Shown here: positions 1 through 6,724 of the stretch, piece after piece
Numbering within the stretch: position 1 is the stretch's first letter
How the letters are laid out: each line of letters starts with the position of its first letter
Source of the DNA: Clostridia bacterium
GTDB lineage: Bacteria > Bacillota > Clostridia > Oscillospirales > UBA644
Length of the DNA: 10,057 nucleotides
NCBI GenBank assembly: GCA_017424085.1
Contig: JAFPBP010000022.1
Span: 1-10,057, forward strand
Direction of reading: 5' to 3'
Program-made: the position numbers and the translations under genes
Notes under the pieces: generated by a model
Told to the model about the DNA's origin: nothing
Seen by the model: only the letters and a program-made list of their open reading frames with translations
Database searches by the model: none

Positions 1-532
1 GAGAAGCGGATCCATGATCACCGCACGCTACGCCATCGAGCAAAACCGATCTCTGTTCGCCGTACCCACAGCCGCAACGGAGCAGGTCAATACGGGAACC
101 AATCTTCTTCTCCGTCAAGGTGCGATCTTCTGCACCGACGTCACCGACGTCTGCCGTGAATTCGAGCACCGCTACGGAGATCGGATCAAGCCGACCTTTG
201 TGCGGATCGTTCTCTCGGACGTGGAGAATGCATCCCCGCCGAAGGCACCCGAAGAATGTCGAATGGCAAAACCGCAACGAAAAGCGGCGGTTCCGAGAAC
301 CGTAAAGAAGCCTCCGCCCGAGCCCGAGCCGCCAAAGCAAGCGGCGCCCCCGTCGCTGTCCGATGCGGAGCGAGCCGTATACGAGGCATTTTCCCCCGGA
401 GAGACCCTGACCGCAGACGAGATCTGCGCGCGAACGGGTCTTCCCCTCTTCCGAGCCCTCACGCTCCTGCAGGCGCTGGAGCTGACAAAAACAATCGAAT
501 CCCTCCCGGGATCGATCTACCGACGTAAATAA
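1..532 (+). CDS. dprA: DNA processing protein DprA, C-terminal part (5' end outside window)
   Basis: DprA (Smf) binds incoming single-stranded DNA in the cytoplasm and loads RecA during natural transformation. Only the C-terminal part is present. The reading frame is open to the left edge (first full codon at base 2), and the residues before the ATG at 14 (R-S-G-S) fit the family pattern SGSxITARYA, so that ATG is internal. Numbering from it, residues 1-50 are the end of the Rossmann-like DNA-binding fold, with ITARYAIEQ, FAVP and the NTGTNLLLRQGA segment. Residues about 72-114 form a proline/lysine-rich, probably disordered linker. Residues about 115-172 look like the C-terminal winged-helix domain (LSDAERAVYEAF, then ADEICARTGLPL). 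The TAA stop lies 46 nt before topA, a common neighbour of dprA in Firmicutes. Identification is firm; whether the cell is competent cannot be told from this. Confidence 0.93.
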   Translation, partial: RSGSMITARYAIEQNRSLFAVPTAATEQVNTGTNLLLRQGAIFCTDVTDVCREFEHRYGDRIKPTFVRIVLSDVENASPPKAPEECRMAKPQRKAAVPRTVKKPPPEPEPPKQAAPPSLSDAERAVYEAFSPGETLTADEICARTGLPLFRALTLLQALELTKTIESLPGSIYRRK

Positions 533-578
533 TTGCTTTTCTATAAAAATCGAGAAACCCCTCAAAGGAGATTACCAA

Positions 579-2801
579 ATGGCAACGAGAACCACAGCCG
601 CGGAAGAACCGCAGAAGAAGACCGCCGCAAAGAAAGCGACGGCAAAAAAGACCACGGCGAAGAAGGCCGCCCCCCACAAGACCACCGCAAAAAAGGCATC
701 GAAGCCCACGAAGAATTTGCTGATCGTAGAGTCTCCCTCCAAGGCGAAGACCATCAAAAAATATCTGGGCAGCAAATACGAGGTACTGTCCTCCAAGGGG
801 CACATCCGTGATCTGCCCGCATCCCGTCTGGGCGTAGATATCGAAAACGGGTTCACTCCCGAATATATCATCCCCCGCAAGGACGGAAAGGCGGCGCTGC
901 TCAAGGAGCTGAAGACCGCCGCGAAGAACAGCAAATCCGTCTATCTGGCAACCGACCCCGATCGGGAAGGAGAAGCCATTGCGTGGCATCTTGCCCAGCT
1001 TTTGGAGCTGGATGCCGACGCCGCAAACCGCGTCACCTTCAACGAGGTGACCCGCAAGGCGGTGACCGAAGGGATCAAAACGCCCCGCGTCATCGACAAG
1101 GATCTGGTGGCATCCCAGCAGACCCGTCGCGTATTGGACCGCATCGTGGGATACAAGCTGTCCCCCTTCCTGTGGCATAAGGTAAAATACGGTCTTTCCG
1201 CAGGTCGTGTTCAGTCGGTTGCAACCCGTTGGGTCGTAGACCGCGAGCGGGAGATCGAAGCCTTCGTTCCTCAGGAATACTGGAATCTGGATGCGGCGTT
1301 CCGCAACGGCGCTAAGGAATATACCGCCCGCTTCTACGGCACCGCAGACGGGAAGGTTACCATCTCCTCTGCCGCAGAAAACCAAGCCATCCGCACCGCT
1401 CTGGAGGGGCAGCCCTACAAGGTTGCATCTCTGAAGGAGCAGGAAAAGTTCAAGCAGCCCGCACCTCCCTTCACCACCTTCTCCCTGCTTCAGGATGCCT
1501 CTGTTCATCTGAACATGGCGCCTCAGAAGACCATGTCCGTGGCGCAGGCGCTCTATGAAGGTATCGACGTGGCGGGGCACGGGCTGATCGGTTTGATCAC
1601 CTATATGAGAACCGACTCCCTGCGTGTCTCCGACGAGGCTCGGGAATCGGCAAAGGCGTATATCATCGACGCCTACGGAGAAAAGTATTATCCCAAGGCT
1701 GCCCGCGTCTTCAAGACCCCTCAGGGCGCACAGGACGCACACGAAGCCATTCGTCCCACCGATATCAATCTGACCCCCGCATCCATCCGCAAGAGCCTGA
1801 CCAACGATCAGTACCGTCTGTATAAGCTGATCTGGGAGCGCTTTACCGCAAGCCAGATGGCGGCGGTGATCCAGCACGTGAGAAGCGTGGAGATCGAAGC
1901 CAACGGTTATTTCTTCCGTGCCTCCGATACCAAGAAGGTCTTCGACGGCTACAGCCGCCTGTACCGCTATTCCGAGGAGTCGGAAGAAACCTCTGCATTC
2001 CCCGATCTGAAGGAGGGCGACGCTCTGGACTTCAAGGAGCTGATCTCCGAGCAGAAGTTCACCCAGCCTCCCTCCCGTTACACCGAGGCGTCCCTCATCA
2101 AGGCGCTGAAGGAAAACGGCATCGGCAGACCCTCCACCGTGGCGCCCATTGTGGGAACCATTCTGGAGCGTGATTACGTGGAGCGGGAGGGCAAAGCCCT
2201 CAAGCCCACCCAGCTGGGAATCGTCACCACCGATCTGATGATCGAAAACTTTGAAAATATCGTAGACTCCGCCTTCACCGCCGAAATGGAAAAGCAGCTG
2301 GACAGCGTGGAGGAAGGCTCCAAGACCTCTTTGGAGGTTCTGAACAGCTTCTACGGCGATTTTGCCGCAGCGCTGGAAAAGGCGGAGGCAAATACCGAAC
2401 GCCGTCGCGTGGAAACCCCCATAGAGGAAAGCGACGAGATCTGCGAGCTGTGCGGTCGGAAGATGGTCTACAAGGTCAGCCGCTTCGGGCGGTTCCTTGC
2501 CTGCCCCGGCTATCCCGAATGCAAGAACACCAAGCCCGTTTACGTGAAAGCGGCGGGGACCTGCCCCACCTGCGGTAAGGGTCTGGTGGTCCGCAAGACC
2601 CAGAAGGGCAAGACCTATTATTCCTGCGAAAGCGGTGCCGCCTGCGGATTCCGCACCTGGGATATTCCCACCAACGAAACCTGCCCCAAATGCGGCAAGA
2701 CCCTGTTCCGTCATTTCGGAAACCTGGTCTGCGTCACCGAGGGCTGCGGCTACGAGACCGCCTATAAGAAACCCGCAAAAACGGAGAACGAAGAACAATG
2801 A
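579..2801 (+). CDS. topA: DNA topoisomerase I (type IA) with lysine-rich N-terminal extension
   Basis: Relaxes negatively supercoiled DNA by transient single-strand cleavage through a 5'-phosphotyrosine. The TOPRIM domain starts near residue 46 (LLIVESPSKAKTIKKYL, with E51), and the acidic metal site is D126-P-D128-R-E130. The active-site tyrosine is Y342 in the ITYMRTDS motif, with R344 beside it. The C-terminus carries three zinc-ribbon modules: C622/C625/C642/C648, C662/C665/C683/C689 and C702/C705/C718/C723. At 740 residues it is within the usual range for Firmicutes TopA. Unusually, residues 1-45 precede the TOPRIM domain and contain a KKxxA pentad repeat. The start is supported by AAGGAG at 565-570, 8 nt upstream of the ATG, and no alternative in-frame ATG lies between it and the TOPRIM domain. 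The stop overlaps the trmFO start (ATGA), so coupling is likely. No convincing promoter is seen in the 46-nt gap after dprA. Confidence 0.98.
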   Translation: MATRTTAAEEPQKKTAAKKATAKKTTAKKAAPHKTTAKKASKPTKNLLIVESPSKAKTIKKYLGSKYEVLSSKGHIRDLPASRLGVDIENGFTPEYIIPRKDGKAALLKELKTAAKNSKSVYLATDPDREGEAIAWHLAQLLELDADAANRVTFNEVTRKAVTEGIKTPRVIDKDLVASQQTRRVLDRIVGYKLSPFLWHKVKYGLSAGRVQSVATRWVVDREREIEAFVPQEYWNLDAAFRNGAKEYTARFYGTADGKVTISSAAENQAIRTALEGQPYKVASLKEQEKFKQPAPPFTTFSLLQDASVHLNMAPQKTMSVAQALYEGIDVAGHGLIGLITYMRTDSLRVSDEARESAKAYIIDAYGEKYYPKAARVFKTPQGAQDAHEAIRPTDINLTPASIRKSLTNDQYRLYKLIWERFTASQMAAVIQHVRSVEIEANGYFFRASDTKKVFDGYSRLYRYSEESEETSAFPDLKEGDALDFKELISEQKFTQPPSRYTEASLIKALKENGIGRPSTVAPIVGTILERDYVEREGKALKPTQLGIVTTDLMIENFENIVDSAFTAEMEKQLDSVEEGSKTSLEVLNSFYGDFAAALEKAEANTERRRVETPIEESDEICELCGRKMVYKVSRFGRFLACPGYPECKNTKPVYVKAAGTCPTCGKGLVVRKTQKGKTYYSCESGAACGFRTWDIPTNETCPKCGKTLFRHFGNLVCVTEGCGYETAYKKPAKTENEEQ
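615..704 (+). repeat. KKxxA pentad repeat in the TopA N-terminus (six 15-bp units)
   Basis: Codons 13-42 of topA encode six consecutive five-residue units: KKTAA, KKATA, KKTTA, KKAAP, HKTTA and KKASK. The corresponding 15-bp DNA units are imperfect copies that differ mostly at third positions and in the x residues. The result is a strongly basic, alanine/threonine-rich tail resembling histone H1 or AlgP-type tails. It is likely to be unstructured and to bind DNA non-specifically; that role is inference. In-frame repeats of this sort can change copy number by slippage. Confidence 0.85.
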
Positions 2802-4138
2802 ACCAATCGGTAACCGTCGTCGGCGCAGGGCTGGCGGGGTGTGAAGCGGCGTGGCAATGCGCACAACGGGGCGCGAAGGTCACGTTATACGAAATGAAGC
2901 CCGAAAAGCGTTCCCCTGCCCATTCCTCCAACCTGTTTTGTGAGCTGGTCTGCTCCAACTCTCTGCGGGCGGAGGGGCTTCAGAACGCCATCGGATTGTT
3001 AAAAGAAGAGCTTCTTCGCATGGGCTCTCTGATCATGGAAGCGGCAATGGCAACCAAGGTTCCCGCAGGGGGTGCCCTGGCGGTGGATCGGGAGGCGTTT
3101 GCCTCTTACGTGACCGAAAAGATACGCTCCCACCCCAACATCACCGTGGTGGAACGGGAGATCACCTCTCTGGACTTCGACGAGCCTGCCGTCATCGCCG
3201 CAGGACCGTTGGCATCGGAGGGGCTGGCGCAGGAGATCGTCAAAGCCTTCGGAGAGGGGCTATCCTTCTTCGATGCGGCGGCGCCCATCGTCACGGCGGA
3301 AAGCATCGATATGTCCCGCGCCTATCTGGCATCCCGCTACGACAAGGGAACCCCCGACTATATCAACTGCCCCATGACCAAGGAGGAATACGACGCCTTC
3401 TATCAGGCGTTGATCTCCGCCGAAACGGCGCACCTGCACGGCTTTGAAAACGACAAGGTCTTTGAAGGGTGCATGCCCGTGGAGGTCATGGCGTCCCGAG
3501 GATACGAAACGCTTTTGTTCGGACCGCTGAAGCCCGTGGGGCTCATGAATCCCCATACGGGAAAGCTTCCCCATGCGGTGGTCCAACTGAGAAAGGACAA
3601 CGCCGCCTCTTCGCTCTACAATATGGTGGGATTTCAGACCCATCTGACCTGGGGAGAGCAGAAGAGGGTCTTCGGAATGATCCCCGGCTTGGAGCATGCA
3701 GAGTTCGTGCGTTACGGGGTCATGCACCGCAACACGTTTTTGAATTCCCCCAAACTTCTGACCCCCACCTATCGGGTGCGGGAACGGGCAAGCCTCTATT
3801 TTGCAGGGCAGATCACGGGCGTGGAGGGGTACATCGAATCCGCCTCGTCGGGCTTCGTTGCGGGCTTGAACGCCGTTTGCGGAGACACGGTCTGCTTCCC
3901 GCGGGAAACCGCCATCGGAGCGCTGGCGCATTACGTCTCCGACCCCAACGTGACCGACTTCCAGCCCATGAACGTGAACTTCGGGCTGCTTCCGTCCTTG
4001 GAGGGTCGCATCAAAAAGAAAGAACGCAAAGGACTTTTGTCCGCCCGCGCCCTTGCGGTGCTTGCGGACTATTGTAAGGAACAAAACATCCCCTACGCCG
4101 CAGAAGAACCTGCGGATGATCCGGAAAGGAAGGTATAA
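2798..4138 (+). CDS. trmFO: tRNA (uracil-54,C5)-methyltransferase TrmFO, folate/FAD-dependent
   Basis: Forms 5-methyluridine at position 54 of the tRNA T-loop, using methylene-tetrahydrofolate as carbon donor and reduced FAD as reductant; the enzyme is cytoplasmic. The N-terminus has the FAD-binding dinucleotide motif VGAGLAGCEAA (residues 8-18). The conserved ELVCSNSLRAEG segment places C52 where B. subtilis TrmFO has its catalytic C53, and C225 in FEGCMPVEVMASRG matches the second functional cysteine (C226). The C-terminal segments YFAGQITGVEGYIESASSG and NVNFGLLP are also typical. Its 446 residues equal the family length. The start overlaps the topA stop by 4 nt, and the stop is 3 nt before plsX. 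The topA-trmFO pair is very common in Firmicutes. Older annotations call it Gid; true MnmG is longer and different. Confidence 0.97.
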   Translation: MNQSVTVVGAGLAGCEAAWQCAQRGAKVTLYEMKPEKRSPAHSSNLFCELVCSNSLRAEGLQNAIGLLKEELLRMGSLIMEAAMATKVPAGGALAVDREAFASYVTEKIRSHPNITVVEREITSLDFDEPAVIAAGPLASEGLAQEIVKAFGEGLSFFDAAAPIVTAESIDMSRAYLASRYDKGTPDYINCPMTKEEYDAFYQALISAETAHLHGFENDKVFEGCMPVEVMASRGYETLLFGPLKPVGLMNPHTGKLPHAVVQLRKDNAASSLYNMVGFQTHLTWGEQKRVFGMIPGLEHAEFVRYGVMHRNTFLNSPKLLTPTYRVRERASLYFAGQITGVEGYIESASSGFVAGLNAVCGDTVCFPRETAIGALAHYVSDPNVTDFQPMNVNFGLLPSLEGRIKKKERKGLLSARALAVLADYCKEQNIPYAAEEPADDPERKV

Positions 4139-4141
4139 ACT

Positions 4142-5155
4142 ATGACCGTTATCGTAGACGGAATGGGCGGAGATCACGCACCGATCGAGATTCTGAAGGG
4201 GTGCGCCGCCGCCGTAGAGGAATTGGGCATCGACGTGATCGTCACGGGACCCGAGGATCTGTTGAAGAAGACCATGGAAGAAAATCAGATCCCCGAAAAG
4301 GGCATCACCCTGCGCCACGCAGAGCAGGTGATCACCATGGAAGACGAGGCGGGATGCGTGCTGAAGGCAAAGCGTAACTCCTCCATGGGGCTTGCCATGG
4401 ATCTTCTGAAAAACGGAGAAGGAGACGCTATGGTCTCTGCGGGGAACTCGGGCGCCGTGCTGGCGGGAGGTACCTTGATCGTCAAGCGCATTCCCAACGT
4501 GAAGCGCGCCGCTTTTGCTCCCATTCTTCCCAACAAAACAGGTTATTTTATGCTGGTTGACAGCGGTGCAAACGAGGTCTGCACCCCCGAATATCTGGAT
4601 CAATTCGGAGCGCTGGGCGCCCTATATATGAAGCACGCCGGCTTTGCCGCAGAGCCCCGTGTAGGGCTTCTGAACAACGGCACCGAGGACTGCAAGGGTC
4701 CCGAGCTGCATCAGCAGGCGCACGCTCTGCTCCGTGATAATCCCGCTGTCAACTTCGTGGGGAACGTAGAGGGACGTCAGATCTTTGACGGCGTCTGCGA
4801 CGTTCTGGTTGCCGACGGCTTCTCGGGGAACATCCTGCTGAAATCCGTGGAGGGCACCGCCTCCTACATGACCAAGATCATGAAGGAATCGCTCACGTCC
4901 AACTGGTTCTCCACCCTGCTTGCGGCTCTTCTGAAGCCCCAGCTGAAGAAGATGAAGGCAAAGCTGGACTACACGGAAGTGGGTGGCGCGGTGCTTCTGG
5001 GCATTTCCAAACCCATCATCAAGGCGCACGGAAGCTCCAACGCAAAGGCGTTCAAGAACGCCATCCGTCAAGCGGCGGCGTTTGCGGAGTCCGGAGCGGT
5101 GGAAACGATGACTCAGCTGCTGAGCGCGCCCAAGGCAGAGCCTGCCGGAAAGTGA
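4142..5155 (+). CDS. plsX: phosphate acyltransferase PlsX
   Basis: Converts acyl-ACP and inorganic phosphate to acyl-phosphate, the acyl donor for the PlsY glycerol-3-phosphate acyltransferase at the start of phospholipid synthesis; it is a peripheral membrane enzyme. Recognisable segments are the N-terminal VDGMGGDHAP (residues 5-14), SAGNSGAVLAGG near residue 100, GNVEGRQIFDG and DVLVADGFSGNILLK in the middle, and a C-terminal GGAVLLGI with KAHGSS. At 337 residues it has the normal length. AAAGGAAGG at 4125-4133, inside the end of trmFO, is a good ribosome binding site 8 nt from the ATG. Its usual downstream partner is acpP, which supplies its substrate carrier; here the next gene is ACP-like but lacks the carrier serine, so acyl-ACP must come from an ACP encoded elsewhere. 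Confidence 0.97.
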   Translation: MTVIVDGMGGDHAPIEILKGCAAAVEELGIDVIVTGPEDLLKKTMEENQIPEKGITLRHAEQVITMEDEAGCVLKAKRNSSMGLAMDLLKNGEGDAMVSAGNSGAVLAGGTLIVKRIPNVKRAAFAPILPNKTGYFMLVDSGANEVCTPEYLDQFGALGALYMKHAGFAAEPRVGLLNNGTEDCKGPELHQQAHALLRDNPAVNFVGNVEGRQIFDGVCDVLVADGFSGNILLKSVEGTASYMTKIMKESLTSNWFSTLLAALLKPQLKKMKAKLDYTEVGGAVLLGISKPIIKAHGSSNAKAFKNAIRQAAAFAESGAVETMTQLLSAPKAEPAGK

Positions 5156-5161
5156 GACGCC

Positions 5162-5398
5162 ATGTTGCAGATTCTCAACCTCTTAAAACCGATCCTTGCG
5201 GACATTTTTGACGTGGAGGAATCGGAGATCACCCCCGCAACGACCTTTGAGGAACTGTATGCGGACGAATACGACATTACCGAAATTCGCTTTGCCATCG
5301 AGGAAGAGCTGGACCTGACCCTGGACGAAAAGGAGATGTCCGCGCAGGCTTCGGTGGGAGAGCTGATCAAGCTCATCGAGGAACGCAAAAATGCATGA
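5162..5398 (+). CDS. acyl carrier protein-like protein lacking the phosphopantetheine serine
   Basis: A 78-residue acidic protein with the size, predicted four-helix pattern and operon place of acyl carrier protein. It aligns without gaps to E. coli ACP around helix II: TTFEELYADEYDITEIRFAI here against [20 protein letters not shown]. The conserved D35 is kept, but the serine that receives 4'-phosphopantetheine (S36) is E36 (GAA at 5267-5269), followed by Y37 in place of Leu. Ser to Glu needs at least two base changes, so a single read error does not explain it. The other serines (S21, S60, S64) are not at the modification site. It should therefore be unable to carry acyl chains as a thioester. 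The frame is intact and the start is 6 nt after plsX, with a weak GGAAAGTGAG at 5147-5156. Its 3' end overlaps rnc by 8 nt. It may be a structural or regulatory ACP paralogue; the function is unknown. Confidence 0.85.
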   Translation: MLQILNLLKPILADIFDVEESEITPATTFEELYADEYDITEIRFAIEEELDLTLDEKEMSAQASVGELIKLIEERKNA

Positions 5399-6071
5399 AA
5401 CCATCGCCCGTACCGAGGCAAAGATCGGTTACACCTTTCGGGACAAGGATCTGCTCGTGCGGGCATTGACCCACTCTTCTTACCTGAACGAACACAAGGA
5501 TGCACGGGAATGCAACGAACGCCTGGAATTTCTGGGAGACTCGGTGCTTTCTCTCATTTGCTCCGACCATCTTTACCACACCCGCACAAGCGACGAGGGG
5601 GCGCTGACCAAGACCAAGGCTCTTTTGGTATGCGAGGAAGCCCTGTCCACCTATGCCCGCGAATTGCAGTTGGGCGAAAGCCTGCTTCTGGGGCGTGGGG
5701 AAAAGAATGCGGGAGCGGAAAACCGTAATTCAATTCTGTGCGATGAGATCGAAGCCATTCTGGGCGCCATCTATCTGGACGGCGGATACGAGGAGGCGAA
5801 GAAATTCATTCTCCCCTTCCTGATCCGAGGCGAGGAGCAATTCCACCAGCACGATTACAAGACCCTCTTGCAAGAGGTCATCCAAAAGAACCGTGGGGAG
5901 CTGCTTCGCTACGTCATTGCCGATCAGTTCGGACCCGAGCATGAAAAGACCTTCGTCTGTCATCTGTATCTGAACAGCAACCGCATTTCCGAGGGGCGGG
6001 GACGCTCCAAGAAGTCGGCAGAGCAGGCGGCGGCAAAAAAAGCCCTGGAACTGATGGGCGTAGAAGAATAA
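5391..6071 (+). CDS. rnc: ribonuclease III
   Basis: Double-strand-specific endoribonuclease that processes rRNA precursors and structured mRNAs, acting as a dimer with magnesium. The catalytic domain carries the signature NERLEFLGDSVLS (residues 42-54), with E43, E46 and D50, then E69 in DEGALTKTKALLV, and D118 and E121 in LCDEIEAILGAIYLDGG. These match the six conserved acidic residues of E. coli RNase III. Residues about 154-222 form the double-stranded RNA-binding domain, ending in the typical GRGRSKKSAEQAAAKKAL. At 226 residues it has the normal length. The ATG overlaps the end of the ACP-like gene by 8 nt, with GAGGAA at 5378-5383 seven nt upstream, so translation is probably coupled. 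In most Clostridia rnc is followed by smc and ftsY; here it is followed by a membrane protein gene. Confidence 0.97.
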   Translation: MHETIARTEAKIGYTFRDKDLLVRALTHSSYLNEHKDARECNERLEFLGDSVLSLICSDHLYHTRTSDEGALTKTKALLVCEEALSTYARELQLGESLLLGRGEKNAGAENRNSILCDEIEAILGAIYLDGGYEEAKKFILPFLIRGEEQFHQHDYKTLLQEVIQKNRGELLRYVIADQFGPEHEKTFVCHLYLNSNRISEGRGRSKKSAEQAAAKKALELMGVEE

Positions 6072-6084
6072 CGAGGTACGTAGA

Positions 6085-6693
6085 ATGAATATAATCCTCT
6101 GCGCATTTGTCTTTATCCTGTTTTATCTTCCCTTTACCTATCAGGCGGAGTCTATTCACGAGATCGTGGACGTGATGCCCGATTTCATCGGATATCTGTT
6201 GCTTTGGTTCATGCTGGAAAAGCGTCAGATCAACGGTCGAATGAAGTTCACCTATACGGCAGTTTCGGTCATGACCGTGGTATCGTTTCTGGTCTTTTTT
6301 GCCGAAGCACGATTCCTTGCCCCCTCCGTCATCAGCGATTTTCTCAACGGAGACGGCATGATTCTGAACTGGATCCTGTCGGGATTGGATTACCTGTCTC
6401 TGACCCTGGGAGGCGTTTTCCTCATGCTGGGAGCGACCATTCTCGGTCTGACCTTTTTCTCTCTGCTGGAATATTGGGAGCGGGAAGAAAAATACAAGAA
6501 GGAACGCATCCTCTGCATCGCAGGTCTGGTTCTGAGCGGGATCATTTTGCTCTGCGGATTGGGCTCTTGCCTTGTGATCCTCCCCTTCTCCTGGAATTGG
6601 ATCACCTATCCCGTTGCCGCGCTCAGCCTGATCACCCTTTGGGCTTCCATGCGGGACAGCGATGAAATGATCAACGGCATCCGTCGCACCTGA
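6085..6693 (+). CDS. multi-pass membrane protein of unknown function
   Basis: I do not recognise a named family. The 202-residue protein has about six hydrophobic stretches likely to span the membrane, near residues 2-18, 29-44, 56-73, 102-124, 142-165 and 170-189. A charged hydrophilic loop separates the fourth and fifth (EYWEREEKYKKER, residues 129-141). The first hydrophobic stretch is probably an uncleaved membrane anchor. The segment DVMPDFIGYLLLW (residues 29-41) resembles a PDFIGY-type motif I associate, from memory, with uncharacterised Firmicutes membrane proteins. No catalytic motif, cysteine cluster or nucleotide-binding site is evident. GAGG at 6073-6076 lies 8 nt before the ATG. 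The gene sits 13 nt after rnc and 31 nt before murC, so it is probably co-transcribed with both. A cell-envelope role would fit murC next door, but that is guesswork. Confidence 0.85.
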   Translation: MNIILCAFVFILFYLPFTYQAESIHEIVDVMPDFIGYLLLWFMLEKRQINGRMKFTYTAVSVMTVVSFLVFFAEARFLAPSVISDFLNGDGMILNWILSGLDYLSLTLGGVFLMLGATILGLTFFSLLEYWEREEKYKKERILCIAGLVLSGIILLCGLGSCLVILPFSWNWITYPVAALSLITLWASMRDSDEMINGIRRT

Positions 6694-6724
6694 TATCACT
6701 CAAACGAAACGAGGTTTTATAAAT

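Noticed and set aside
14..16. ATG at 14 as the true start of the first gene
   Set aside because: The frame is open upstream to the window edge, and the preceding residues match the DprA family, so this Met is internal.
533..578. Possible promoter before topA (TATAAA at 542-547)
   Set aside because: The -10-like hexamer has no -35-like element at the right distance; an A/T-rich gap upstream of a ribosome binding site is enough to explain it.
459..2864. 801-residue open frame on the - strand across topA
   Set aside because: It is codon-aligned antisense to a clear topA and has low-complexity G/L/F-rich sequence with no recognisable domain; the sense gene explains the region fully.
3260..4603. 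447-residue open frame on the - strand across trmFO and plsX
   Set aside because: It overlaps two conserved genes, and its translation is histidine/glycine-rich without family features.
6694..6724. Search for an operator, riboswitch or terminator between the membrane protein gene and murC
   Set aside because: Only 31 nt with no hairpin or promoter-like elements beyond the murC ribosome binding site.
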